From Monilinia fructicola (lineage: Eukaryota; Ascomycota; Leotiomycetes; Helotiales; Sclerotiniaceae): a stretch of 64,000 nt of DNA. How positions within the stretch are numbered: position 1 is the first letter of the stretch; every line of letters starts with the position of its first letter. The notes under the pieces were generated by a model. That model was not told the origin of the DNA. It was given only the letters and a program-made list of their open reading frames with translations, and did not search any database. The stretch is from positions 868,001-932,000 of the forward strand of contig VICG01000010.1 of the NCBI GenBank assembly GCA_008692225.1, in the 5' to 3' direction. This document shows, in pieces, positions 1 through 10,715 of this stretch. Position numbers and translations under genes: made by a program.

Positions 1-1166
1 TTCATGCTTCAAAATATTCTCTGATTTCATAGTGCAATGAATTTCTTCATGAACAGTGTTTGATACCCTGTACACATCACGACTCATTCATTCCTTTTTT
101 TTTCTGATCGTACACTACAGGTGTTCGATAGTATTGCATACTATTAAAAAGCCTTCGTTGCCCTGATATTGGCGTTTTTGAGGTTCTATTGCAATCTTGC
201 GATTTTGTGCTTTTTGGTTGGTCTTTTTACAGCGCGCGAAACTGAGAGCCTCTAGACATCACGAATTCAAAAAATGACTCGCTGTATAGCCGAGCAACAT
301 GGGGTTGTGGATCATGCTGATGATCATGATTTTCGTCTTTCTCACTTTGTGTTCTGTTCTCCTGGTACCAAAGCTTCACTGTATGGATTTCTATCGTTTG
401 GTTTGCTCGCTCGACGAGTTACCCCTTGTGATATGAGATTCCTACATTGGTTTTGTGATGATTGGGCGGCGTGGCTCAATTTCTTTACTTCTTACTTTAT
501 TGTACAGTAGTAATCTAGGGATTGGGCAGATTTGGTTTGGGAAGGGGGATCAATTGATGGGTGGTTTGCTAGGTGGCTGCTTTGCTGCATTTTTTGGCGC
601 CGATATCATGAGTGTAGATTACCTTTAATGAAAAATATTAAAATGATCTTGGTTTTTATTTCGCAATGTTGCGTTGTGATGTGCTCGTACGTGAATTGAG
701 GGGATCTTATCGATCCCTGCTGTTGAGCCTTTGTAAGTAATGGCTGTGAGTGCATCAGACAGGGCACGGAGCTCGCAGAGCCAGATCTTTAACAAAATCC
801 AATCTAGGAATTACCCATTCTTGAAAACCGGGTGGCATTCAAAAATGAAGTTGGAATCCAGTGTTGAGACTGTTTTTTGTATTTATTTTTTACCTTTTCC
901 CCCTCGCGGCAATCGAATCTAATGTTTTACCCGAACCAAGCCATATAGAATTACATGAGAGGACCAGTTGAACTCCTTGTCATCTATCTGATAAAGACTC
1001 ATCTCCGTTGTACCTTCCCTATTTGTCTGCCTCTCCCTCATCCCACCAACGCCCTCGTTCATCCAACGCCATCTTCCGTCCTCCTCATCAACCCCGCCCG
1101 GATTGCTCTTCACACCTCTGACGTTTGGTGATCTCTTTCATCGTCGAAAGAAAATGTCTCTGAGAC
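1..1166. other. intergenic, no supported gene
   Basis: This stretch lies left of RIB3. It is T-rich, and its short open frames (for example 274-510 on the plus strand) have no recognisable domain, splice pattern or codon character. It probably holds the untranslated end of a gene outside the window plus the 3' region of RIB3. I see nothing else in it. Confidence 0.5.
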
Positions 1167-1977
1167 TCACGCCCCATTCCCATTGCGCTCCCCCCCGCCC
1201 TTCACCCACTTTCCTTCCTTCCCCTCTACATACTCCACCAAGGCCTCAATCGTACACACCTTCAGCCCCCACTTCTTCCCAAACGCCAAACACCCATCTC
1301 TTCGCAACATCCCCGGCTCCCTTCGAATTGCCTCTCCCGCGACTTCCTCTCCATCCTCTACAATCTCACATATGACCCCGACCAGCGGCTTTCCCGCCAG
1401 CCGGCAAAATTCCACCGCCGCCTCGGTATGACCCGGTCTTTCCCGCACTCCCCCCTCCCTCGACCTCAAGGGGAACACGTGGCCCGGCCGCCTCAAGGTT
1501 TCCGGTCCGGCCGTCGGATCCGCGAGCGTCCGGCAGGTTAGCGAGCGGTCGTGTGCACTGATGCCGGTGGTTGTGGCGGGGTGGTTGGCGTCGACGCTGA
1601 CGGTGTAGGCGGTGCGGTTGGGGTCTTCGTTGGAGTCGACCATTTGGGGCAGTTGGAATTGCGTGGTGAGCGCGGCGGGGAGCGGGGTGCAGATGATGCC
1701 CGAGGTGTGGCGCACCATGAAGGCCATCTTTTCGGGCGTCATGTCGCTGGCGGCGATGATGAGGTCGCCTTCGTTTTCGCGGGAGGCCGAGTCGAGGACG
1801 ACGATGAATTCGCCGTTTTCTGGGAAGGGCCGAGTTAGCTGGGGGTTTGGGAGAGGGGGGAGGGGGGAGGGAGGAGGGGAGAGACGGGAGTTGCGGCGGA
1901 TAGGAGGGAGGCTTACTAAAGGCTGTTATTGTATCTTCGATGGTATCGAATTCATGGGTTATATCTGAGGAAGGCAT
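1167..1977 (-). CDS. rib3: 3,4-dihydroxy-2-butanone 4-phosphate synthase
   Basis: This enzyme converts ribulose 5-phosphate to 3,4-dihydroxy-2-butanone 4-phosphate and formate, supplying the four-carbon unit of riboflavin in the cytosol. There are two exons, 1977-1917 and 1819-1167. The 97-bp intron has a GTAAGC donor and a GCTAAC branch site near a CCCAG acceptor. The spliced product is 237 aa, a usual length for a monofunctional fungal enzyme. The family's RENEGD loop is in exon 2 near residue 37, followed by RRPGHVFPL and RPGHTEAAVE, which carry substrate- and Mg-binding residues. The start is the first ATG and gives the expected N-terminal helix (DTIEDTITAF) running into NGEFIVVLD. The frame is intact. 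The intron and 5' region are very pyrimidine-rich on the coding strand. Confidence 0.95.
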
Positions 1978-2029
1978 TTTGAATATTTGTGAAGAATATT
2001 ATTGATGTGGAATTTGAGAAAATTGGGAA

Positions 2030-2140
2030 AGAGAGAAAGAGAGACGGAGGGAGGGAGTGAGGGAGGGAGGGAGGGAAGGGGAGAGTGAGAGAAGATGATG
2101 TGATGAGATGAGATGGGATGGGATGGGATGGGATGCGATG
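2030..2140 (+). repeat. GGGA / GGGAT purine tract, G-quadruplex-like
   Basis: Runs of GGG separated by single bases fill about 2046-2082, followed by tandem GGGAT units to about 2137. It lies 50-160 bp upstream of the RIB3 start. The RIB3 coding strand is therefore CT-rich here, as is common in fungal core promoters and 5' UTRs. The plus strand meets the usual G3-N(1-7) quadruplex pattern. Confidence 0.7.
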
Positions 2141-2344
2141 AATATATGAAAGTGCCCCGCTTCCGAACGATAGTGGGGAGATGCTGTGATAAGTTCTCTA
2201 TTCAAACAATGATCGATCAATGAACGAATCCATGGATCACTCAACAATTGACTTTTCTCTTTGTAGAGCAAAAGAATGGATGGATAGATTAACAGAAAGT
2301 AAAGAGGAGTAATATGTGGATGAATATAGGAAACACAAGGTGTC

Positions 2345-2430
2345 TTTTATAATATAATATAGTATAATGTAATATAATATAGCATAATATAATATAATAT
2401 AATAATATTATTTATTGTATTATATATTCA
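2345..2430. repeat. AT-rich TAATA microsatellite
   Basis: Imperfect tandem TAATA/ATAAT units cover about 85 bp with almost no G or C. It lies midway between divergent RIB3 and COQ3. Such tracts are nucleosome-depleting in fungi, but no function is shown here. Confidence 0.8.
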
Positions 2431-2738
2431 ATTCAATTCCATTCCATCCAAAGGACACCACCTGGAAACCTAAAGTAACAAACCATTTGTACAAGGTTGG
2501 TTTACTTGTAGCATCCATCCAAAGGTTCCTTCCCAAAGCGCCCAAGGTTTCCCACGCCCTGAGTTTATTTTTATTGTTCTCCTCCGATGATTTTTCCTCG
2601 CATGGACATGAAAAAAAAGATGATTGGCATCGGAAAATGGAGGACTTTGGATCAAGAAGGTGCCGTGCAGGGGTATGTGGAGTATGGAAATGTATACGGA
2701 CTACAGTAGAGTGCAGTATTAGTAATCCTACAGTAAGG

Positions 2739-2764
2739 GCTGACCGAGGCTGACCGAGGCTGAC
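2739..2764 (+). repeat. 10-bp direct repeat, 2.6 copies
   Basis: The unit GCTGACCGAG is repeated in tandem and ends in GCTGAC. It sits about 260 bp upstream of the COQ3 start. Function unknown. Confidence 0.75.
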
Positions 2765-3025
2765 AAAATTCAATGGATTTTCATGTCAGCAAATGGATCA
2801 AATGCATCTCATATCGATATCACACACGATTTCTTGAACTTGATCACTTTGTATGTACTAGGTATCTAGACAAACACTGCTTGACTGTATTATCAATCAA
2901 TCAATCAATAATTCAATTGGTAAAGAAAAGTTTGGGATTGTCAAGAGAAGAGACGAGAAGGGAAGAGAAGGGAGTTCACACATGGATGCATAAGAGAGAG
3001 AGATCTTGAAAAAAATATCTACAAC

Positions 3026-3907
3026 ATGTCCCTCTCCATCTCCACGCCGCTACGTCCGAGATCCCTCCGAAATATCAACTTCCTTCTCCGAACGGCTCCT
3101 CGATACATTCAGAACCAAGTTCGTTGTCAATCTACCGCCGCCCCATCAAAATCATCGGTAAATCCAAACGAAGTCTCCCATTTCAATGCGCTGGCTTCCA
3201 CATGGTGGGATCCGCATGGCTCCTCCAGATTATTACATTTGATGAATCCGTTACGTCATGATTTTATTCGCACGTGTCACGCCTCACAGCCCGTACCACC
3301 TGCAGCATCGGGACTGAAGTATTTGGATGTAGGGTGTGGAGGGGGTATCTTTGCAGAGAGCGCGGCGAGGTTGGGGAGTACGGGGTCGGTTACGGCTATT
3401 GATCCTTCGCCTGTGGTGCTGGATGTGGCAAAGGGACATGCGAGGAAGGATCCGGGGTTGGCGGGAAAATTGAAGTATCTGAATACTTCGATTGAAGGGT
3501 TGCCGATCCCGAAAACGATCGAGGAGCAATATGATGTGTTGTCCTTGTTTGAGGTTATTGAGCATATTACATACCCGTCATCTTTCCTGGATAAATGCAG
3601 GCCGTTTGTGAAGCCGGGGGGGTGGATAATTATGAGTACGATGGCGAGGACGTGGACCAGTTGGTTGACCACCAAGGTGGTGGCAGAGGATATAATTGGG
3701 ATTGTACCGAGGGGGACGCATGATTGGCATCAGTACATCAATGAGGAAGAGTTGAGGGGACACTTTTTAAGGGAGAGGGGTTGGAATAGTCCGATTGTGA
3801 GAGGGGTGGTCTATGTACCGGGCTTGGGGTGGAAGGTAGTGCCGGGTAGTGAAAAGGTGGGAAATTATTTCTTTGGGGTTAGGAGGGATGAGGTTACGCA
3901 AGTATGA
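3026..3907 (+). CDS. coq3: mitochondrial ubiquinone biosynthesis O-methyltransferase
   Basis: Coq3 carries out both SAM-dependent O-methylations of the ubiquinone ring, on the matrix side of the inner mitochondrial membrane as part of the CoQ synthome. This is a single-exon gene of 293 aa. The first 40 residues are rich in Arg, Ser and Leu and nearly free of acidic residues, as in a mitochondrial presequence. The SAM-binding motif I reads YLDVGCGGGIFAE near residue 98. The preceding WWDPHGSSRLLHLMNPLR and the later FEVIEHI are hallmarks of the UbiG/Coq3 family. The C-terminal GTHDWHQY and the NYFF ending also match. The ATG is preceded by an A-rich context. The frame is fully intact. Confidence 0.95.
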   Translation: MSLSISTPLRPRSLRNINFLLRTAPRYIQNQVRCQSTAAPSKSSVNPNEVSHFNALASTWWDPHGSSRLLHLMNPLRHDFIRTCHASQPVPPAASGLKYLDVGCGGGIFAESAARLGSTGSVTAIDPSPVVLDVAKGHARKDPGLAGKLKYLNTSIEGLPIPKTIEEQYDVLSLFEVIEHITYPSSFLDKCRPFVKPGGWIIMSTMARTWTSWLTTKVVAEDIIGIVPRGTHDWHQYINEEELRGHFLRERGWNSPIVRGVVYVPGLGWKVVPGSEKVGNYFFGVRRDEVTQV

Positions 3908-4691
3908 TGATCTTACTGAATTGGGGCAACACTTCCACTGGAGATGAACAGTCATCTCGGGATGCCACCGTGGGCAGGTAAATTATACATGGGCTCTGCG
4001 AGCTCAGCCCTATTGATCCATACGTCTGGGAAGTTTCATCTACAGAGCACTCCCTTCAAAATTGACCCAAACTCTTCTGGGTGGCTAGACTTCGCATCTG
4101 TAAAAGTCGCGGCCTGGATTGACATCCAGTAGTTTTGCCATGCGCTACATGCTTGACTCGAAGATCAAACAATAATAACCCCAGTACATACCATACCTAC
4201 TTCGAGGTGTGAACAGGTATACCAAAACATCTACTCAACCAAGTCTACTCACGACGTACGAGGCATTGCCACGAGTAATTCAAAGTAGCACCAGCACCAG
4301 CACCGAGTAGCAATAGAAAATAAGAACTTTGATATATGCCACTGTGATGTAATGCCAAAGAGAGATAGATGCTCCTAGGACCATTCCACCCCCGTATGCT
4401 CAAACGATCCTTCTCTATGCGCCTCGCATTTCACATACCATGTGTAATCTCATCGCCCAAAGGCAAACCGAGACGTGTTACCCTTTGGGTTCTAGTCTTT
4501 GTTTCCGTCTTAGCTATGTGGTTGGTCGCCATCTTGGTACGGTATCGATACAGTTCCTGTGCGTTGGGAATTATGCAGATCTACTTACTGGAGGAGCTAC
4601 CTGGTTATATTATATCTTGAGAAAGAACAATTTATTTACCTGTTTTGGAGGATTCTGGATCTGGGAGAAGGGAGATGGGAGAAGGGAGGTT

Positions 4692-4740
4692 GATGGGTGA
4701 TGGGTGATGGGTGATGGGTGATGGGTGATGGGTGATGGGT
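4692..4740 (+). repeat. perfect heptamer tandem repeat (GATGGGT)7
   Basis: Seven exact head-to-tail copies of GATGGGT run from 4692 to 4740. The GGG runs separated by four bases satisfy the G3-N(1-7) intramolecular quadruplex pattern on the plus strand. Related 7-mers (GGATGGT) occur in tandem at 11171 and 48144. Confidence 0.95.
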
Positions 4741-4746
4741 ATGGAG

Positions 4747-5157
4747 TTATTGTTCAGACTGCCAAAGTAGGCATGGTATGTGCGTGATAAGAGCTTCCGA
4801 AGTTGTGGTCTGGCGTTGCGATGGGTTTGGTGGAGGGAATCTTCGTAGATCGTTGCACAGTAGCAGCCAGAGCTTGCATAGCGAGCTGGTGAAGTGGGGA
4901 GGGCGCAAGGGATACGAGATGGGGGTCTGGTATGCTTGATTGCGGGGTGCAATGGCGGGGGCTGCTGGAGGGGAGTTTAGATCCCTGGGGGATTGTTGTC
5001 TGTGTGTCATGAAGCTGGGGAAGGACGGGTGGGTTATGGTTGGGAGGGTTTGGGATTGGGGTTCACTGGGTTGATAGCTGAGAATAAATATACTGTGGAT
5101 GTCCACGGGTAGATGTGTAACGACTTTGGAAAAGCGAGGAAAGCTGAGTGAGGCCAT
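4747..5157 (-). CDS. hypothetical protein, doubtful
   Basis: This is a 136-codon open frame, proline- and serine-rich, with no domain I recognise. It ends just next to the GATGGGT repeat, and a second minus-strand frame overlaps it with similar composition, so the coding frame is not decided. It may be chance. Listed only because it is the longest frame in a 2.4-kb gap. Confidence 0.15.
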   Translation of the reverse strand: MASLSFPRFSKVVTHLPVDIHSIFILSYQPSEPQSQTLPTITHPSFPSFMTHRQQSPRDLNSPPAAPAIAPRNQAYQTPISYPLRPPHFTSSLCKLWLLLCNDLRRFPPPNPSQRQTTTSEALITHIPCLLWQSEQ

Positions 5158-6326
5158 TCTCGGGTGTTATCATGTAAAGTTCTTGGGATGATGTCTAGAC
5201 AGCGAGTCTTTGTGGTGGCTGGAGGATGAAGTATGAACTTGTGGTTATGGGTGATGGTGGGATGCGGTGCGCTGTTTGTTGTGGCAGAGATACTATTAAC
5301 CTTCTACCTCTTAGTTGCCGCTTAGTCTTATAGTGCATGCGTTCAAGAATTGTCTCATAGTATCAGCCCCAAGAGGATTCCATTTCTCGTCGAGGCGTCA
5401 TTGAATTGCTTGCCCTTACTCCCTGCTGCTCTTTTGCGCTGGGATTTTCAATGACAAACTCTAGTCACTAAAGAGCATATGAGAGTGAAGAAACGACATT
5501 ACATCACCGCAATAACTATCTCGATTCGATTTTATACTTGATTTGAGAAGTAGGTATACTTTAGACTTATCTGATGATCTTCAAATCGATTACCGAAGTT
5601 GCAAGGGGCCACCACGAAATTGCTGGATTCGCAGACATGTATGAGGCTTTCGGTTCTTGCAACATGCCATACAGCTAGAAGTAGAATATCGAAAACTAGA
5701 AGCAAATATATGTATCCTTACAGGGACCAATAATACACTGTAGGATTACACGAGATTTCATGAAGTCGATTCCCAGTCCGGAATACAATTGTCGGAGACC
5801 TGAATCCACGACGACTTTGTACGAGCGCGATAACCTTGGGGAAAGATAGACTTGAGATACTATTTCTCAGGGCCTGTAAACATGACATGGATTTATTGAA
5901 GTTACCCTCCAAAGTTGACGTCTACTCTCCATAGGAACATCAAGATAGTCAATGCATCCAACGCCTGCCATTCATGACGATGATCGGCTGAACATTAAGG
6001 AGGTCAAACATACATCCGTCACTGAGGCTGTAATGAAGGTAAGCTCTATATCTTCGAAGATGGGATGAATATTGCCTTGGGAGAGATTCTGAATGCACTA
6101 GCATTCATAAGAGAACAGTGAATGATTTTCAACTCACTGCGCAGAGAATCCTTGTATTGGCAGCTCACCGGGAGCTCAAAATGGCCTGTGCGTAACACTT
6201 TCATATGATCACCCGTGCACGGCCCAGCATCGCGCAAAATAATCCCCACGACGCGACACCCCATCGCAATCAATCCATCAATCTTACCCCCTCGTTCTAT
6301 TGACATCACCGCAAACCATCAACACC

Positions 6327-7691
6327 ATGCCATCACGAACACCCCTCGCCCGCACCCCGCGGTCGCTCCCGCGTACGCTCCCGTTCAAGAACACCATATT
6401 CCAGCGCATCTCGCTACACTCGTTCGCGCAGCCGCTCGCTGCGCCGTTCGATTTCCTCCCCGCTCTAGATCGAGATCGAGATCTGGAGTCAGAAGTAGGA
6501 GTCGGAGCAGAGGAAGCGCAGTTGGTACTGCGAGAAATGGAGGTGGCAGATATAGGAGTGAGAGTCGAGGGAGGAGTTTAAGTCCCCGAGGACGTAGTAG
6601 GAGTCGAAGCAGAACTCGAGAGAGAAGTGAGAGTACGGGGGCTAGTGCGAGGAGTACCAAGGTGTGCTCACTTTCTTCTTTGCAGTCTCTTGAAGCGGAT
6701 CCTTAAAGGTCGGGTTACAACGTGGAGATGCTGATCCATTATGCTTGACAGGTGGTGATCGAAAAACTCACCAAAATGTGACGGAAGATCATCTTCGAGA
6801 GATATTCGGTACTTATGGCGAGATCAAAGATTTAGATGTTCCCATGAATAGAAGTTGTAGGTTTTCCTGCCCCAGTTCTTCATATCATTCAAGCTTCATA
6901 CTCTGGCCTGCTTCATTAGAACGAACCTATCAACTAACAGTCATTCAAGTTAATACTAATCGTGGTACCGCCTATATTCTCTACGTTTCTGCAGCATCTG
7001 CCGAATCAGCCATAGCTCATATGCATGAGTCGCAGCTAGATGGCGCTATCATAAATGTATCAATCGTTCTACCCCGCCGCAAGTTCAGTCCGCAACCACC
7101 ATGGCCCGCCGTGGAGTCAATATTGACCCAAGAATTCCACTTGGTAGTGGTAGGAGTTCACGCGGTGGTTTCGACTCTAGAGGTGGTGGTGGAATGGGAG
7201 GTGGAAGATTGTTGGATAGGGAAAGAGAGAGAGGTGGCGATACTTATAGACCTGGCGAGAGAGATCGAGAGAGATCGAGAAGCCCACGGAGACATAGGAC
7301 GAGAAGCAGGAGCTTAAGCAGCCGATCGCGTTCGAGATCACCACCGAGGAGAGATAGGGGAAGGGACAGGAGAGATAGTTTTGGAGGTCGCGGAGGTAGA
7401 GGTGGCAGAGATAGGGATGGAAGTAGAGATGGGAGAAGGCGAAGAAGTCCTAGTTACAGTAGCTATAGTAGCTATGATGACAGGAGTCGAAGTAGGAGCC
7501 GAGGGAGAGGTGGAGGGGCGGTGGAAGAGCTAGACGTTAAAAATGTTACCGGGTTGAGGATGGACCGATTTGCGACAATCCAGAGTTCGAGTGCCGACGG
7601 GCCATCGAAATTCCGCGAAGCGCTGGTCAGACATGAGAGGTATCAGGGGCAAAAAACTTGTATAGGATATCTTTCCTTAATCCACCCGTGA
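6327..7691 (+). CDS. SR-type RNA-binding protein (RNPS1-like), frame broken
   Basis: It has the layout of RNPS1-type splicing activators: an N-terminal RS domain, one RRM, and an RGG/RS-rich tail. The model is exon 1 6327-6661, exon 2 6752-6856 and exon 3 from 6950. The RRM begins VVIEKL, continues with NVTEDHLREIFGTYGEI and DLDVPMNR, and ends LDGAIINVSIVLPRRKFS. Coding content changes frame four times: at CCCC 6355-6358 and CCCC 6458-6461 (one extra base each), at AAAA 6773-6776 and near 7098 (one base short each). After each shift the next frame resumes RS repeats or the RRM exactly where expected. This looks like sequence-level indels, though a young pseudogene is possible. The true stop is unclear: the frame from 7101 runs to 7691, and another frame stops at 7531. 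Confidence 0.7.
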
Positions 7692-8361
7692 AAGTGTGTA
7701 CTATTGTAGTGTAGATATAAAGCGAAGGAGTTTGGGATGTCGAAATCAAAAATGGATGAGCTAGCAGGGCAAGCCGAAATCAATAATAAAATCAATTAAC
7801 ATTGCCTGGAGTACAACTAGCGTTAGTACTCTTATTGCTGTGGTTTATGACAGATCATACATTCAAAAGTACTGCGGTCTTGTTTAATCAAGGAAATTCA
7901 TTCCACCTAATGGCAGATATATAATTCTCATCGTATAAATCCTACACAAGAGCGTAATTCAGACGGTTCGAAATAATGAAAGGTTGAGAAGCTTGATATC
8001 AAAAACCTTCGAACATGTCCAGAAGAACCACCAATCAATTGAACAGTTGATGAATGTTAGAATTGGCACAAAATGCTCTTTACAGTCAGATTTGTTAAGA
8101 TCTGTCATAGCATGAAGCACTTACTATCGAGTAGTAGTTAGTCTAGTTCGAGTCGTCTCAGGTGAAATGTAGCGGTCTGCGGTCCTCGTCTAGCTTGACT
8201 CGAGTAGTGCCAGCTTTAAAGTAGGTCTCATTCTAAATTGAAAAGCATCCCCAATCCCATATATTGTTTGACATCTCAATCTACCACCGTTGTTCTCTCC
8301 GTTCCTATTTCAAAATCAAAAATCCGCACCTAGGTTTAAAGTATCACTCATAATTGTCGTG
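7692..8361. other. intergenic, no supported gene
   Basis: Mixed-composition sequence between the SR protein and the 2EXR-type locus. It includes CT-rich stretches just upstream of 8362. No open frame of note. Confidence 0.5.
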
Positions 8362-9240
8362 ATGGCGAATCAAGACCAGATGATCATGGAGCAGTCTGCT
8401 ACTGCTACTACCCAACTGCTGCCACGAAACGCCGCACGCAACCGTTACAAAACTTCTAATGGTCATGTTTCTTTACCTGCGGAGGTTTTACTGACAATTT
8501 TTGAATTTGCTATTATAGCAGAATCACGGGTACTTCATCTCGGACGGCATCGCGGTACTGGGTACCGCAGAGCCAAAGCCTTGAACGAATGTCCTGCTCC
8601 TTTTAACGTCTGTCGAGAAATGAGAAACAGGTTATTGAAATCGAAGATGTTATTAGAAGCCACACCTGATGAAAACAGTATCATCGATTTTGGTCTATTG
8701 GAGATCCCCGGACGTCGAGTCGCGCATCACGGCCCAGAACCGCGCTGCATTCGGCGCAAGGAGTTTGGGGAGCCAATATTCCTTTTTGATCCTGAGATCG
8801 ACACACTGCAGCTCAGCGAGGAACTGTACACCATGATATTCTATGATATCTATCCCACGGGCGAGTTCAGTACCTATTCTTCTGGCTTTGGTAACAATGG
8901 GTTTCCAGCCATGTTCCGATACGTGAAGCGCTTGATCCTTAGCGCTGCTTCGTGCAAACACAGAAGAATCGCTATTGAATATGCACCAACTGCTTTACAA
9001 ACCTGGAGCATCTCACGGTGCGGTTCGAAGCGGATAGACACCAAAAGCTCACGCTGTGGACTTTAGATTCACGCGTTTGAAAACTTCAAGAATCTCAAAG
9101 TGCCGGGTATTGATTTGGTTTTGTTTGGATGCCCATTTTGATACGGATATGTCTACCCCAGCAGTTGAACTGTACTATGGCAAATCCACGGCATACTTGC
9201 GCTCTCAGAAGCAGAATTCCACCTCCTCATCATGAGAGAT
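8362..9240 (+). pseudogene. 2EXR-domain protein, frameshifted
   Basis: 2EXR proteins are fungus-specific, F-box-like family members of unknown role. The signature is visible: SLPAEVLLTIFEFAI near the N-terminus, CREMRNRLL, then PIFLFDPEIDTLQL, which corresponds to the conserved FNPxxDTLxL box. I place the start at the ATG at 8362; an in-frame upstream start at 8290 is also open. The continuous frame stops at 9066. From about 9000 the expected next block (NLEHLTVRFEADRHQKLTLW) is in another frame, and after about 9070 a third frame reads FENFKNLKVPGIDLVLFG. Two or more indels are needed to join these. This may be decay or assembly error; many such errors exist in this window. Confidence 0.5.
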
Positions 9241-9514
9241 GATTGAGTCCAGTCGTCCGACAAAATTCCTGACATTCCGGACCTTTTGATTCGTGTACGA
9301 GGGGATAGGGCCGTCTTTCGACAAGAAAACGTTCGTTTTGTTCGGGCAAATGTTCAGGACTTTCGTCATGATTTGGCTAATGCGCATCATATGACTATGG
9401 TTGGAATATCTCTATACTCTTATTCATATATAAATCGCTTTTAACATGCTGTATTACAAACTCCCAATTTCCGTCTCTTCTAGATCTTCCAATCTATAAT
9501 TCCTGTTCCGTCTT

Positions 9515-10081
9515 TTGTCTAAAACCGTCCTTGAAATTAAATTTGGTTTCACTTCTCATAGCCCTATGATTTTCGACTCTCTTAGATTTTACTCTCTGCA
9601 GCCAGTCTTCTACCAACCGGCTGTGTATCCTTTCGGCATCCAGCTCTCGCACCCCCAAGCTTCAATACCTTTCCAACATCGAAGAACCTTAAGGCATACC
9701 ACAAGCTCTGGGCCTCATCAAGTCCTCGAACATGGTCTTGACTTCACTCTCGATGTTCACTCACTTCCTCAGATTTCCAACGGAGCTTCAACTCAACATA
9801 TTGAGGCTCAGCAGCGGTGCGTTGTTCGGTCCCAACAGCACTATAGGTCTGTCGAAGGTTCAGACCCTTCTCTTCAATCAAGTAAGCTTTCTTTGAGAGC
9901 CACTAGATTTGTATTTCCCACGGAAGATGCACATTTCAAAAACGAAGAAGCAAATGGGGAGACAAGCTTCTCTTTGGATTATAAGGTTAATACGCTGCGA
10001 ATCGATTCATCTCAGTCACTGCAGGGAGAAAGAAAAACTTCTTGGCGTAGATGGCGAGAGATATCGTTTGCACAGCGATGA
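9515..10081 (+). pseudogene. possible decayed second 2EXR copy
   Basis: In a frame around 9730-9890 the text MFTHFLRFPTELQLNILRLS resembles the opening of a 2EXR domain (LPTELRLxIW). About 200 bp later, in another frame, DYKVNTLRIDSSQSLQ resembles the FNPxxDTL box. No single frame connects them, and the DNA lies directly downstream of the 8362 2EXR locus. I read this as a degenerate tandem relative, with low confidence. The open frame spanning the interval may be an accident. Confidence 0.3.
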
Positions 10082-10160
10082 ACTCTATAGGCTCACAGCC
10101 ACAGTAAAAGATGAGATAATTACCAAAGTCAAACCCCACAGTCGAAAAACTTAGTGCGGC

Positions 10161-10691
10161 GCAATAGATAGGCAAAGTCTACGCTAGGCACACAGAAATC
10201 CTCTGCGCCATACCCCGTTATCCCCTTCAATCTCACGACTCGGCCAAAACTCCCGACCCTCTTGAATCCCCACGAGCGTTCGCATCTCTCAACATCGATG
10301 AATTCGACGATCTTGTGGCGTGTGGATACGTGCAACATGTGCAATACGACGACGGACGGACCCCATCCCACACCGTCAAATCCACCGCGGGAGAGGCAGC
10401 GGATCGAAGAGGACTCGTCGCTTGTTCCATTCATCGAAGATGGATGTCCCGCGAAGAAATACAATCTCCGCTCGCGCATGCGTGCGTGGGGAATATGAAT
10501 TCGCTTGTCCCGCACATTTCCGAGAACATCCATCTCCCCTTCATGCTTCGCCCGACCCCCTAACCCCTAGCACCATAACCCTCACTCACTCCGCCCTCAA
10601 ACAACATCAGCAACAACACCAACGCAAAATATCAAATCCCCCTCCATCAAAACCAAGCCTTCACCACCAACCCAACACCCCCCTCGCATAA
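10161..10691 (+). CDS. hypothetical protein fragment, uncertain frame
   Basis: From about 10164 to 10563 one frame reads as ordinary protein (for example LNIDEFDDLVACGYVQHV and STAGEAADRRGLVACSIH), but no ATG lies near its beginning. From about 10480 the plausible text moves to another frame (EYEFACPAHFREHPSP) that ends at 10691 with a Gln/His/Pro-rich tail. I recognise no domain. It may be a terminal exon of a longer gene with one indel. Confidence 0.3.
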
Positions 10692-10715
10692 GCGGCTAGT
10701 CTCGTACATAATCCA

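Larger units (their letters stand above)
1978..3025. other. RIB3/COQ3 intergenic region with simple repeats
   Basis: This is the shared upstream region of divergent RIB3 (minus) and COQ3 (plus). It holds a GGGA/GGAT purine tract, an AT microsatellite and a triplicated 10-mer, each listed separately. A 112-codon open frame at 2415-2753 has no recognisable domain and overlaps the AT repeat, so I do not call it a gene. Confidence 0.5.
3908..6326. other. 2.4-kb gap with weak ORFs only
   Basis: Between COQ3 and the SR protein I see no secure gene. A plus-strand frame at 4369-4620 contains a hydrophobic stretch (LWVLVFVSVLAMWLVAILV) but has no homology I recognise. A minus-strand frame at 4747-5157 is listed separately. 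A perfect 7-bp tandem repeat sits at 4692-4740. The rest is unremarkable mixed sequence. Confidence 0.45.

Noticed and set aside
1366..1968. Long open frames on both strands over RIB3
   Set aside because: They are shadows of a GC-rich conserved gene. Only the frame with RENEGD, RPGHVFPL and GHTEAAV makes a known protein.
1917..2140. FMN riboswitch upstream of RIB3
   Set aside because: FMN riboswitches are bacterial; the leader here is a low-complexity CT/GA tract without the conserved aptamer.
4369..4620. Plus-strand frame with one membrane-like segment
   Set aside because: 83 codons, no splice extension, no family; hydrophobic stretches arise easily in T-rich DNA.
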